Source of the DNA: Pseudomonas rhodesiae
Lineage (GTDB): Bacteria > Pseudomonadota > Gammaproteobacteria > Pseudomonadales > Pseudomonadaceae
Direction: 5' to 3'
Length of the DNA: 64,000 nucleotides
Assembly: GCF_007858255.1 (NCBI RefSeq)
Contig: NZ_VFEU01000022.1
Coordinates: 1 to 64,000, forward strand
Shown: positions 25,256-34,328 of the stretch, in pieces
Position numbering within the stretch: position 1 is the stretch's first letter
Layout of the letters: every line of letters begins with the position of its first letter
The notes under the pieces: generated by a model
The model's database searches: none
What the model saw: the letters and a program-made list of their open reading frames with translations, nothing else
What the model was told of the DNA's origin: nothing
Made by a program: the position numbers and the translations under genes

Positions 25256-25723
25256 GTGCGCCTGCGTCTGATTGCTGTCGGTTCACGCATGCCCAAGTGG
25301 GTGGAAGAAGGCTGGCACGAGTATGCCAAGCGTCTGCCCGCCGAGTTGTCGCTGGAACTGGTGGAAATACCGCTCAACACCCGGGGCAAGAATGCCGACG
25401 TGGCGCGCTTTATCCGTCAGGAAGGCGAAGCCATGCTGGCCAAGGTCGGCCCCAATGAGCGTATCGTCACCCTCGAAGTGCACGGCAAGCCCTGGAGCAC
25501 CGAGCAGTTGGCGGTGGAGCTGGATCGCTGGCGCCTGGACTCGCGCACGGTCAACTTCATGGTCGGTGGTCCCGAAGGGCTGGCGCCGGAAGTCTGCGCG
25601 CGGGCGGACCAGCGCTGGTCGCTGTCGGCACTGACGTTGCCGCACCCGTTGGTAAGGATTCTGATCGGTGAACAGCTGTATCGCGCCTGGACAGTTCTGT
25701 CCGGGCACCCTTACCACAAATAG
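25256..25723 (+). CDS. rlmH: 23S rRNA pseudouridine-1915 N3-methyltransferase
   Basis: 155-residue SPOUT methyltransferase that modifies pseudouridine 1915 in helix 69 of 23S rRNA. It starts with GTG after AAGGAACG. Key segments: [17 protein letters not shown], the SAM-binding knot [13 protein letters not shown], and the C-terminal [23 protein letters not shown]. It lies 9 bp after rsfS and 15 bp before mrdA. Confidence 0.97.
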
Positions 25724-25738
25724 TCTGCGCCCCTCCCG

Positions 25739-27637
25739 ATGACTCAGCCGATCCGCATCAAGGACCATGAGAAAGACGCACGTCTGGTACGTGCGCGCGT
25801 GGTGTTTGGCGCGATCATGGTGGTGGCGCTGATCGGGGTGTTGATTGCGCGCCTGTATTTCCTGCAGGTGATCCAGTACGACTATCACTCCACGCTGTCG
25901 GAAAACAACCGGGTGCATGTGCAGCCGATTCCGCCGACCCGTGGGCTGATTTTCGACCGCAATGGCGTTGTCGTGGCGGATAACCGGCCCAGCTTCAGCC
26001 TGAGCATGACCCGCGAACGTTCCGGCGATTGGCAGCAAGTGCTCGACGTGATCGTCGAAGTCCTGCAGCTTACGCCGGAAGACCGGGTGATCTTCGAAAA
26101 ACGCATGAGGCAGGGGCGCCGGCCATTCGAGCCGGTGCCGATTCTGTTCGAGCTGACCGAAGAGCAGATCGCGCGCATCGCGGTGAACCAGTTCCGCCTG
26201 CCGGGGGTGGAAGTGGTGGCGCAGTTGGTGCGGCACTACCCGCAAGGGCCGCACTTTGCTCACTCCGTCGGCTATATGGGGCGCATCAACGAGAAAGAGC
26301 TGAAAACCCTCGATCCGGTGAATTACAGCGGCACCCATCATATCGGCAAGACCGGCATCGAGCGTTTCTACGAGCCCGAGCTGCACGGCCAGGTGGGTTA
26401 CGAAGAAGTTGAAACCAACGCCCGCGGCCGTGTGCTGCGCGTGCTCAAGCGTACCGACCCGGTGCCGGGCAAGGACATCGTACTGAGCCTGGACATCAAG
26501 CTGCAGGAAGCGGCCGAGATGGCGCTGGGCGGCCGACGCGGCGCGGTGGTGGCGCTGGACCCGAAGACGGGCGAAGTGCTGGCCATGGTCAGTCAACCCA
26601 GCTTCGACCCGAACCTGTTCGTGACCGGTATCAGCTTCAAGGCGTACGCCGAACTGCGTGATTCCATCGACCGGCCGTTGTTCAACCGTGTGCTGCGTGG
26701 CTTGTACCCACCGGGTTCGACCATCAAACCGGCGGTGGCGATTGCCGGCCTGGACGCTGGCGTGGTGACCGCTTCCAGCCGGGTGTACGACCCCGGTTAC
26801 TACATGCTGCCCAATTACGATCACAAGTACCGTAACTGGAACCGTACCGGTGACGGTTATGTCGACCTGGACACCGCAATCATGCGCTCCAACGACACTT
26901 ACTTTTATGACCTTGCCCACAAGCTGGGCATTGATCGTCTGTCGGCCTACATGGGCAAGTTCGGCCTCGGCCAGAAAGTTTCCCTGGACATGTTCGAAGA
27001 ATCGCCAGGCTTGATGCCATCGCGGGAATGGAAGCGCGCGACCCGCCGCCAGGCGTGGTTCCCGGGGGAAACCCTGATCCTGGGGATCGGCCAGGGCTAT
27101 ATGCAGGCCACGCCGCTGCAACTGGCTCAGGCCACGGCGCTGGTGGCCAATAAGGGCGTGTGGAACCGTCCGCACCTGGCCAAGACCATCGAAGGCGAGA
27201 AGCCGGTGGATGACAACCCGATCCCGGACATTGTGCTGCGCGACCCGTCGGACTGGACCAAGGTCAACCACGGCATGCAGCAGGTGATGCACGGTGCGCG
27301 CGGCACAGCGCGCAAGGCGGCGATCGGTGCGCAATATCGCATCGCCGGCAAGAGTGGTACCGCCCAGGTGGTGGCGATCAAGCAAGGCGAGAAATACGAC
27401 CGTTCCAAGGTTCAGGAACGTCACCGCGACCACGCCTTGTTTGTCGGTTTCGCGCCGGCGGACGACCCGAAAATCGTGGTGGCGGTGATGGTTGAGAACG
27501 GCGAGTCCGGCTCCGGCGTCGCCGCGCCCGTGGTGCGCCAGGTGATGGACGCCTGGCTTCTGGCCGAGGACGGCAGGCTCAAGCCTGAATATGGCGGCCC
27601 CCCTTCAAGCCCCGAGGTTACGGCCAGTGAAGAGTAA
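25739..27637 (+). CDS. mrdA: Penicillin-binding protein 2
   Basis: 632-residue class B transpeptidase that cross-links peptidoglycan during cell elongation with RodA. One N-terminal membrane helix (about 24-46) anchors it; the pedestal domain follows. Active-site motifs: STIK (in YPPGSTIKPAVAIAGL), SND (MRSNDTYFYD) and KSGT (AGKSGTAQV). It is in the usual mrdA-rodA pair; the genes overlap by 11 bp. The size is normal. Confidence 0.97.
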   Translation: MTQPIRIKDHEKDARLVRARVVFGAIMVVALIGVLIARLYFLQVIQYDYHSTLSENNRVHVQPIPPTRGLIFDRNGVVVADNRPSFSLSMTRERSGDWQQVLDVIVEVLQLTPEDRVIFEKRMRQGRRPFEPVPILFELTEEQIARIAVNQFRLPGVEVVAQLVRHYPQGPHFAHSVGYMGRINEKELKTLDPVNYSGTHHIGKTGIERFYEPELHGQVGYEEVETNARGRVLRVLKRTDPVPGKDIVLSLDIKLQEAAEMALGGRRGAVVALDPKTGEVLAMVSQPSFDPNLFVTGISFKAYAELRDSIDRPLFNRVLRGLYPPGSTIKPAVAIAGLDAGVVTASSRVYDPGYYMLPNYDHKYRNWNRTGDGYVDLDTAIMRSNDTYFYDLAHKLGIDRLSAYMGKFGLGQKVSLDMFEESPGLMPSREWKRATRRQAWFPGETLILGIGQGYMQATPLQLAQATALVANKGVWNRPHLAKTIEGEKPVDDNPIPDIVLRDPSDWTKVNHGMQQVMHGARGTARKAAIGAQYRIAGKSGTAQVVAIKQGEKYDRSKVQERHRDHALFVGFAPADDPKIVVAVMVENGESGSGVAAPVVRQVMDAWLLAEDGRLKPEYGGPPSSPEVTASEE

Positions 27638-28772
27638 TTTTGACCGCATCCTCTCCAGCGAGGATGTGATGCGTCGCCGTGCGACGTTGCTGCAACGCAT
27701 GCACATCGACGGCCCGTTGCTGATCCTGTTGCTGACCCTCGCGGCCGGCAGTCTGTTTGTGTTGTATTCGGCCAGTGGCAAGAACTGGGACCTGCTGATC
27801 AAACAAGCGTCGTCGTTCGGCCTGGGCCTGTTGTCGATGGTGGTGATCGCTCAGCTGGAGCCGCGCTTCATGGCGCGCTGGGTGCCGCTGGGCTATGTGG
27901 CGGGGGTGTTGCTGTTGGTGGTGGTGGACGTGATGGGCCACAACGCCATGGGCGCGACGCGGTGGATCAATATCCCAGGGGTGATTCGCTTCCAGCCGTC
28001 GGAATTCATGAAGATCCTGATGCCGGCGACCATCGCCTGGTACCTGTCAAAGCGCACCCTGCCGCCGCAGCTCAAACACGTAGGCATCAGCCTGATCCTG
28101 ATCGGCGTACCGTTTATCCTGATTGTGCGCCAGCCCGACCTCGGCACCTCACTGCTGATCCTGGCCGGTGGCGCGTTCGTGCTGTTTATGGGCGGGTTGC
28201 GCTGGCGCTGGATCCTCAGCGTGCTGGCCGCTGCGGTGCCGGTGGCGGTGGCGATGTGGTTCTTCTTTATGCACGACTATCAAAAGCAACGGATCCTGAC
28301 GTTCCTCGATCCGGAAAGCGATCCCTTGGGCACCGGCTGGAACATCATCCAGTCCAAGGCGGCAATCGGTTCGGGTGGGGTCTTCGGCAAAGGCTGGTTG
28401 CTGGGTACCCAGTCGCACTTGGACTTTCTGCCCGAGAGCCACACCGATTTCATCATCGCGGTGCTGGGCGAAGAGTTCGGCCTGGTGGGGATCTGCGCGT
28501 TGCTGCTGATCTACCTGTTGTTGATCGGGCGTGGCCTGGTGATTACCGCGCAAGCGCAGACGCTGTTCGGCAAATTGCTTGCCGGCGCGCTGACCATGAC
28601 GTTTTTTGTTTACGTTTTCGTCAACATCGGTATGGTCAGTGGCCTGTTACCGGTGGTTGGGGTGCCGTTGCCATTCATTAGCTACGGCGGAACTTCGCTG
28701 GTGACATTGCTGTCAGCGTTTGGGGTTTTGATGTCGATTCATACGCATCGCAAGTGGATCGCACAGGTTTGA
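27627..28772 (+). CDS. rodA: Rod-shape peptidoglycan glycosyltransferase RodA
   Basis: 381-residue SEDS polymerase of lateral-wall peptidoglycan with about 10 membrane helices. Conserved stretches: GATRWINIPGVIRFQPSE-type text, ARQPDLGTSLL-like segment (VRQPDLGTSLLILAGG), LPESHTDFIIAVLGEEFGL and GVPLPFISYGGTSL. The start is taken as GTG inside the 3' end of mrdA (VKSNFDRILSSEDVMRRR), since the longer frame is mrdA coding sequence. Confidence 0.96.
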   Translation: MKSNFDRILSSEDVMRRRATLLQRMHIDGPLLILLLTLAAGSLFVLYSASGKNWDLLIKQASSFGLGLLSMVVIAQLEPRFMARWVPLGYVAGVLLLVVVDVMGHNAMGATRWINIPGVIRFQPSEFMKILMPATIAWYLSKRTLPPQLKHVGISLILIGVPFILIVRQPDLGTSLLILAGGAFVLFMGGLRWRWILSVLAAAVPVAVAMWFFFMHDYQKQRILTFLDPESDPLGTGWNIIQSKAAIGSGGVFGKGWLLGTQSHLDFLPESHTDFIIAVLGEEFGLVGICALLLIYLLLIGRGLVITAQAQTLFGKLLAGALTMTFFVYVFVNIGMVSGLLPVVGVPLPFISYGGTSLVTLLSAFGVLMSIHTHRKWIAQV

Positions 28773-28783
28773 ATAAGGTGAAG

Positions 28784-29800
28784 ATGTCAATGCAAGTAAT
28801 GCGCGGCTGGGCGACTCGGCATGCGTCCTGGATGGGCCTGATCGGGCTGCTGGGGGCAACGCAGGAGACCCTGGCCGGTGACTACGATGGTTCACCTCAG
28901 GTCGCCGAGTTTGTCGGTGAAATGACCCGCGACTACGGTTTCGCCGGTGAGCAGTTGATGGGCGTGTTCCGCGAGGCGCAGCGCAAGCAGGCGATCCTCG
29001 ACGCCATTTCCCGCCCCGCTGAACGTGTGAAACAGTGGAAAGAATATCGCCCGATGTTCCTCACCGACGCCCGCGTGGCCCGCGGTGTGGACTTCTGGCG
29101 CGAGCACGAGGCCGCCCTGGCCCGCGCCGAACAGGAATACGGTGTGCCGGCCCAAGTGATTGTGTCGATCATCGGCATCGAAACCTTCTACGGGCGCAAC
29201 ACCGGCAGCTACCGGGTGATCGACGCGTTGTCGACCCTTGGCTTCGATTACCCGCCCCGTGCCGACTTCTTCCGCAAGGAACTGCGCGAATTCCTGCTGC
29301 TGGCCCGCGAAGAGCAGGTCGATCCATTGACCCTCAAGGGCTCCTACGCCGGAGCGATGGGCTTGCCGCAATTCATGCCGAGCAGCTTTCGCGCCTACGC
29401 GGTGGATTTCGACAACGACGGCCACATCAATATCTGGAGCAATCCCGACGATGCCATCGGCAGCGTGGCCAGCTACTTCAAGCGCCACGGCTGGGTTGCT
29501 GGCGAGCCGGTGGTGGTCCGCGCGGATGTCACCGGGGAGCGTGCCGACGAAGGCCTGACCCAGGGGATCGAGCCGGCCAAGACCGTCGGGGAGTTGCGGG
29601 CGCTGGGTTGGTCGAGTCAGAATGCGCCACACGACGACACGCCGGTAACGGCATTCCGCCTGGAAGGCGAAAATGGCCCTGAATACTGGATGGGCCTGAA
29701 GAATTTCTACGCAATCACGCGTTATAACCGCAGTGTGATGTACGCCATGGCCGTGCATCAGCTGTCAGACATGCTGGTCCAAGCACGGGGCAACAAGTAA
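28784..29800 (+). CDS. mltB: Membrane-bound lytic transglycosylase B type
   Basis: 338-residue lytic transglycosylase of the MltB family (SltB1 in P. aeruginosa nomenclature, same synteny). It cleaves murein glycan strands to anhydro-muropeptides in the periplasm. The catalytic Glu is in IIGIETFYGRNTG, and GSYAGAMGLPQFMPSSFRAYAVDFDNDG is the family hallmark. The N terminus is a signal-like hydrophobic stretch (WMGLIGLLGATQETLAG) without a clear lipobox. The start ATG follows AAGGTGA. It sits between rodA and rlpA in the elongation operon. A second MltB-type gene is at 35.5 kb. Confidence 0.93.
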   Translation: MSMQVMRGWATRHASWMGLIGLLGATQETLAGDYDGSPQVAEFVGEMTRDYGFAGEQLMGVFREAQRKQAILDAISRPAERVKQWKEYRPMFLTDARVARGVDFWREHEAALARAEQEYGVPAQVIVSIIGIETFYGRNTGSYRVIDALSTLGFDYPPRADFFRKELREFLLLAREEQVDPLTLKGSYAGAMGLPQFMPSSFRAYAVDFDNDGHINIWSNPDDAIGSVASYFKRHGWVAGEPVVVRADVTGERADEGLTQGIEPAKTVGELRALGWSSQNAPHDDTPVTAFRLEGENGPEYWMGLKNFYAITRYNRSVMYAMAVHQLSDMLVQARGNK

Positions 29801-30798
29801 TGCGGGCATCGCCGTTCAATAAACCGCTCAAGCTGGTGGCGTTCACCGCGTTGTCCTTGCTGGTTGTCAGTTGTTCCACCAGCCGCGCGCCGACGCAGAA
29901 GTCCGGCGGCGCGGTGGTTCGATCCCAACCGGGCCTGGACATCAACCGCGCGCACAAAGACGGCGCGCCGTGGTGGGATGTGGATGTCTCGAAAATCCCG
30001 GATGCCACGCCCACCCTGCACACCGGCCCCTACAAGGCCAACCCGTACACCGTGCTGGGCAAGACCTATTTTCCGCTGCAAGAATCCAAGACCTACGTGC
30101 AGTCCGGCACGGCCTCCTGGTACGGCACCAAGTTCCATGGCCAGAACACCGCCAATGGCGAAGTGTATGACCTGTACGGCATGAGCGCGGCCCACAAGAC
30201 CTTGCCGTTGCCCAGTTATGTACGCGTGACCAACCTGGACAACCACCGTACGGTGATCCTGCGGGTCAATGACCGTGGGCCGTTCTACTCGGACCGTATC
30301 ATCGACTTGTCCTACGCTGCCGCCAAAAAGCTCGGCTACGCCGAAACCGGCACCGCGCGGGTCAAGGTCGAAGGCATCGATCCGGCGCAGTATTGGGCTC
30401 AGCGTGGCAAGCCAGCGCCGTTGATGCTCAACGAGCCGCAGACCCCGCAACCGCAGATCACCGCATCGGCCGGCAAGGTCGAACAGTGGACGCCGCCACC
30501 GCAACAGCACGCCCCGGACACCGTGGCCGTGCCCCAGGCCGCGCCGGGTGCTTCCCTGGCGGGCGGGCAGTACCTGCAGGTCGGCGCTTTCGCCAACCCG
30601 GATGCGGCGGAACTGTTAAGGTCCAAACTCAGCAGCATGGTCAATGCGCCGGTCTTCATCAGCTCCATCGTGCGCAACCAGCAAACCCTGCACCGCGTGC
30701 GGATGGGCCCGATCGGCTCGCCGAGCGAGGTGGCGCAAGTGCAGAACAGTGTGCGTCTGGCCAACCTGGGGCAACCCAGTGTGGTCACCGCCGAGTAA
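29800..30798 (+). CDS. rlpA: RlpA septal lytic transglycosylase lipoprotein
   Basis: 332 residues. RlpA cleaves glycan strands that lack stem peptides and helps daughter cells separate. Lipobox VVSC (Cys 25), double-psi beta-barrel with ASWYGTKFHGQNTANGEVYD and RVNDRGPFYSDRIIDLSYAAA, a Pro/Gln-rich linker, and a C-terminal SPOR domain (about 255-330, YLQVGAFANPDAAELL). The ATG overlaps the mltB stop codon (TAATG). Confidence 0.95.
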   Translation: MRASPFNKPLKLVAFTALSLLVVSCSTSRAPTQKSGGAVVRSQPGLDINRAHKDGAPWWDVDVSKIPDATPTLHTGPYKANPYTVLGKTYFPLQESKTYVQSGTASWYGTKFHGQNTANGEVYDLYGMSAAHKTLPLPSYVRVTNLDNHRTVILRVNDRGPFYSDRIIDLSYAAAKKLGYAETGTARVKVEGIDPAQYWAQRGKPAPLMLNEPQTPQPQITASAGKVEQWTPPPQQHAPDTVAVPQAAPGASLAGGQYLQVGAFANPDAAELLRSKLSSMVNAPVFISSIVRNQQTLHRVRMGPIGSPSEVAQVQNSVRLANLGQPSVVTAE

Positions 30799-30983
30799 GC
30801 AGTAACGGATTGATGGTTCAGGCACGTACGCGGGCTTGAACTCTGGTTGTTGGCTCGTTTGAACAATAAAAACCCGGGAGCAAGGGGTGAGCGGGCAACC
30901 GAACACGCGACAGTCTGGTAGCGGGCTGTCTGAATAAGTTTTGCCCGCGAGGGCAAGTTTCCATAAGCAATTTCGAGAGACGG

Positions 30984-32141
30984 ATGAACATCACCACCTT
31001 AGCCAAACGCACGTGCCTGCTTATCTCGCTGATCATCACCCCGGCCGCCTGGGCGGTTGAAATGGTGCCGGCTTCACCGCAACTGGCCGCCAAGGCCTGG
31101 GTGCTCATGGATGCCGCCAGCGGCAACGTGCTGGTCGAGAACAACGGTGACCAGCGCCTGCCGCCGGCCAGCCTGACCAAGTTGATGACCGCCTATATCG
31201 CGACCCTGGAAATCCGTCGCGGCCAGATCGGCGAAAACGACCCGGTGACCGTCAGCGAAAACGCCTGGCGTACCGGCGGTTCGCGGATGTTCATCAAGGT
31301 GGGCTCCCAAGTCACCGTCAGCGACCTGCTGCACGGCATCATCATCCAGTCCGGTAACGACGCCAGCGTCGCCCTGGCCGAGCACATCGCCGGCAGCGAA
31401 GACGCGTTCGCCGACATGATGAACAAAACCGTGGCCGATCTGGGCATGACCAACAGCCACTTCATGAACCCGACCGGTCTGCCGAACCCAGAGCACTACT
31501 CGTCGGCCCATGACATGGCGATCCTGGCGCGCGCGATCATCCGCGTCGACCCGGTGCACTACGCGATCTACTCCCAGAAGGAGTTCTTCTGGAACAACAT
31601 CAAACAGCCTAACCGCAACCTGCTGCTGTGGCGCGACAAGACCGTCGACGGCCTGAAAACCGGCCACACCGAAGAGGCCGGCTACTGCATGGTGTCCTCG
31701 GCGGTACGTGACGGCCAACGCCTGATCGCCGTGGTGTTCGGTACCAACAGCGAACAGGCCCGTGCGGCCGAGACGCAAAAGCTGCTGACCTACGGTTTCC
31801 GCTTCTTCGAAACCCAGACCTTCTACCAGAAGGGTGCTGAGCTGGCGACCGCCCCGGTGTGGAAAGGCGCGGCTTCCCAAGTCAAGGCCGGCCTGGCCGA
31901 AGACCTGACCCTGACCATGCCTAAAGGCCAGCTGAAAAAGCTCGCTGCCAGCATGACCATGAATCCGCAATTGGTCGCACCAATCGCCAAGGGCGATGTG
32001 ATCGGTAAAGTCGAAGTGAAACTGGACGACAAGGTGGTGCACAGCGCCGACCTGATCGCGCTGGACGCCGTCGACGAAGGTGGTATCTTCCGCCGCGTGT
32101 GGGATAGCATCCGTCTATTCTTCTACGGCTTGTTCAACTGA
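30984..32141 (+). CDS. dacC: D-alanyl-D-alanine carboxypeptidase (PBP5/6)
   Basis: 385-residue low-molecular-mass PBP that trims the terminal D-Ala from murein pentapeptides. Signal peptide ending near AWA, then motifs SLTK (PASLTKLMTAY), SGN (IQSGNDAS) and KTG (GLKTGHTEEAG), a PBP5 C-terminal beta domain, and an amphipathic C-terminal anchor (WDSIRLFFYGLF). A 185-bp gap after rlpA suggests its own promoter. PAO1 calls the syntenic gene dacC; many annotations use dacA. Confidence 0.95.
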   Translation: MNITTLAKRTCLLISLIITPAAWAVEMVPASPQLAAKAWVLMDAASGNVLVENNGDQRLPPASLTKLMTAYIATLEIRRGQIGENDPVTVSENAWRTGGSRMFIKVGSQVTVSDLLHGIIIQSGNDASVALAEHIAGSEDAFADMMNKTVADLGMTNSHFMNPTGLPNPEHYSSAHDMAILARAIIRVDPVHYAIYSQKEFFWNNIKQPNRNLLLWRDKTVDGLKTGHTEEAGYCMVSSAVRDGQRLIAVVFGTNSEQARAAETQKLLTYGFRFFETQTFYQKGAELATAPVWKGAASQVKAGLAEDLTLTMPKGQLKKLAASMTMNPQLVAPIAKGDVIGKVEVKLDDKVVHSADLIALDAVDEGGIFRRVWDSIRLFFYGLFN

Positions 32142-32157
32142 TTGTGTGCACCTGCAT

Positions 32158-32186
32158 AGCCCCGCGTTGAACCGACGCGGGGCTTT
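32158..32186 (+). terminator. Terminator after dacC
   Basis: Perfect 10-bp stem AGCCCCGCGT/ACGCGGGGCT with loop TGAACCG between dacC and ybeD. The T-run is short (CTTTG), so partial read-through is possible. Confidence 0.75.
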
Positions 32187-32225
32187 GCCGTCGCCACGGC
32201 TTACCGCTTACGAGGCCGTTCTGCC

Positions 32226-32501
32226 ATGACCGATAAAGAAGTGAAGGCGCCCAAGATCGAGTTCCCGGTGACGGATTATCCCGTCAAGGTGATCAGCGAT
32301 ACCGGTGTTGGCAACAAAGACAAGATCCTCGACATCGTGCGTAAACACGCCACGATCAACGACAACCGTGTGGACGAGCGCTCCAGTACCAACGGTAAAT
32401 ACACCACGATCCAGTTGCACATCGTGGCGACGGATCAGGACCAGCTCTACAACATCAACAGTGAACTGCGGGCCACCGGCTTCGTACACATGGTGTTGTG
32501 A
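32226..32501 (+). CDS. ybeD: YbeD/DUF493 protein
   Basis: 91-residue protein of the DUF493 family with an ACT-like alpha/beta fold, always near lipB. It contains KVISDTGVGNKDKILDIVRKHA and the C-terminal SELRATGFVHMVL. A regulatory role in lipoate metabolism has been suggested by context but is unproven. The stop overlaps the lipB start. Confidence 0.93.
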   Translation: MTDKEVKAPKIEFPVTDYPVKVISDTGVGNKDKILDIVRKHATINDNRVDERSSTNGKYTTIQLHIVATDQDQLYNINSELRATGFVHMVL

Positions 32502-33148
32502 TGTCGCAGGTCCTGGGCTTTCGTGAACTTGGCCAGATGGCCTACGAGCCCGTCTGGCATGCGATGCAGCGCTTCACCAACGAGCGCGGCACCTCGGCGC
32601 CGGATGAGGTCTGGCTGGTGGAGCATCCACCGGTGTTCACCCAGGGCCAGGCCGGCAAGGCCGAACATCTGCTGCTGCCGGGGGAGATTCCGGTGGTGCA
32701 GGTCGACCGGGGTGGCCAAGTGACTTACCATGGCCCCGGTCAGCTTGTGGCTTACCTGCTGTTGGATGTGCGCAAGCTGGGGTTTGGTGTGCGTGATCTG
32801 GTCAGCCGTATCGAGGCGTGCCTGATCGAGCTATTGGCCAGTTACGGCGTCACCGCCGCGGCCAAGCCCGATGCTCCGGGGGTGTATGTGGATGGCGCGA
32901 AAATCGCTTCCCTGGGGCTGCGGATTCGCCACGGTTGTTCCTTTCATGGCCTGGCCCTGAACGTGGACATGGACCTGGCGCCCTTCCGGCGCATCAACCC
33001 GTGCGGTTATGCCGGGTTAGCGATGACACAGCTGAGCGAGCATGTGACACCGATTAAATTTGCCGAGGTAAGTGCCCGGCTGCGCGCGCAGCTCGTCAAA
33101 CACCTCGACTATGCTGAGCAGACGACCCTCACGGGCGGAATCGACTGA
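32501..33148 (+). CDS. lipB: Octanoyl-[acyl-carrier] protein transferase
   Basis: 215 residues. LipB moves octanoate from ACP to the lipoyl domains of target enzymes, the first step of endogenous lipoylation. Family segments: EHPPVFTQGQAGKAEHLL, DRGGQVTYHGPGQLVAYLL, the Lys of AKIASLGLRIRHGCSFHGLALNV, and the catalytic Cys of NPCGYAGLAMTQL. The ATG shares its first base with the ybeD stop; lipA follows after 2 bp. Confidence 0.96.
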   Translation: MSQVLGFRELGQMAYEPVWHAMQRFTNERGTSAPDEVWLVEHPPVFTQGQAGKAEHLLLPGEIPVVQVDRGGQVTYHGPGQLVAYLLLDVRKLGFGVRDLVSRIEACLIELLASYGVTAAAKPDAPGVYVDGAKIASLGLRIRHGCSFHGLALNVDMDLAPFRRINPCGYAGLAMTQLSEHVTPIKFAEVSARLRAQLVKHLDYAEQTTLTGGID

Positions 33149-33150
33149 CT

Positions 33151-34176
33151 ATGACTACTGATGCAGTGCAAACCATGATCCCGACGCTGGACGTAACCGA
33201 GCGTCCGGCCCCGGCCCCGCGTGCCAAGGTGGAAGCCGGCGTCAAGCTGCGCGGCGCCGAGAAGGTTGCACGCATCCCGGTAAAGATCATTCCGACCACC
33301 GAACTGCCGAAAAAGCCTGACTGGATCCGCGTGCGCATCCCTGTCTCGCCGGAAGTCGACCGTATCAAAGCCCTGCTGCGCAAACACAAGCTGCACAGTG
33401 TGTGCGAAGAGGCCTCCTGCCCGAACCTGGGTGAGTGTTTCTCCGGCGGCACCGCCACGTTCATGATCATGGGTGACATCTGCACTCGCCGTTGCCCGTT
33501 CTGCGACGTCGGCCACGGCCGGCCGAAGCCACTGGACGTCAACGAGCCGGAAAGCCTGGCCATCGCCATCGCCGACCTCAAACTCAAGTACGTGGTGATC
33601 ACTTCGGTGGACCGCGACGATTTGCGTGACGGCGGTGCCCAGCACTTTGCCGACTGCATTCGCGAAATTCGCAAACTGTCGCCGAACGTTGTGCTCGAAA
33701 CCCTGGTGCCGGACTACCGTGGCCGTATGGACGTGGCGTTGGAAATCACTGCCGCCGAGCCGCCGGATGTGTTCAACCACAACCTGGAAACCGTGCCACG
33801 CCTGTACAAGGCCGCGCGTCCCGGTTCGGACTACCAGTGGTCGCTGACCCTGCTGCAGAAGTTCAAGCAGATGATGCCGCACATCCCCACCAAATCCGGC
33901 CTGATGCTGGGCCTGGGCGAGACCGATGAGGAAGTGATCGAAGTCATGAAGCGCATGCGCGAACACGACATCGACATGCTGACCTTGGGCCAGTACCTGC
34001 AACCATCGCGTAACCACTTGCCGGTGCAGCGTTTCGTGCACCCGGACACCTTCGCCTGGTTCGCCGAGGAAGGCTACAAGATGGGCTTCAAAAACGTGGC
34101 ATCGGGCCCGCTGGTGCGTTCTTCGTACCACGCCGACGAGCAGGCCAAGCTGGTCAAGGCAAGCCTGATCTCCTGA
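33151..34176 (+). CDS. lipA: Lipoyl synthase
   Basis: 341-residue radical SAM enzyme that inserts two sulfurs into the octanoyl chain. Two 4Fe-4S clusters are visible: the auxiliary one in CEEASCPNLGEC and the radical SAM one in CTRRCPFCDVGHG. The C-terminal RSSYHADEQ motif is present. Co-transcribed with lipB. The N terminus is somewhat extended compared with E. coli LipA, as in other pseudomonads. Confidence 0.97.
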   Translation: MTTDAVQTMIPTLDVTERPAPAPRAKVEAGVKLRGAEKVARIPVKIIPTTELPKKPDWIRVRIPVSPEVDRIKALLRKHKLHSVCEEASCPNLGECFSGGTATFMIMGDICTRRCPFCDVGHGRPKPLDVNEPESLAIAIADLKLKYVVITSVDRDDLRDGGAQHFADCIREIRKLSPNVVLETLVPDYRGRMDVALEITAAEPPDVFNHNLETVPRLYKAARPGSDYQWSLTLLQKFKQMMPHIPTKSGLMLGLGETDEEVIEVMKRMREHDIDMLTLGQYLQPSRNHLPVQRFVHPDTFAWFAEEGYKMGFKNVASGPLVRSSYHADEQAKLVKASLIS

Positions 34177-34208
34177 TCGGAGTTTAAATCCGGAATGGGA
34201 GGGGCTTA

Positions 34209-34297
34209 TGTGGGAGGGGGCTTGCCCCTGATAGCGATAGGTCAGTCACTCATGTGCTGGCTGATCCACCGCTATCGGGGTAAGCCCCCTCCCACAT
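34209..34297. repeat. REPIN between lipA and ldcA
   Basis: Two inverted REP copies (GTGGGAGGGGGCTTGCCCC and GCTATCGGGGTAAGCCCCC) separated by about 35 bp of spacer. Typical REP doublet. Confidence 0.8.
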
Positions 34298-34328
34298 TTC
34301 GTTGTGCGTTAACCAGGGAGAGTTGTGT

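Noticed and set aside
25283..27433. 716-codon minus-strand frame opposite rlmH and mrdA
   Set aside because: High-GC shadow with no motif; the opposite strand encodes two certain proteins.
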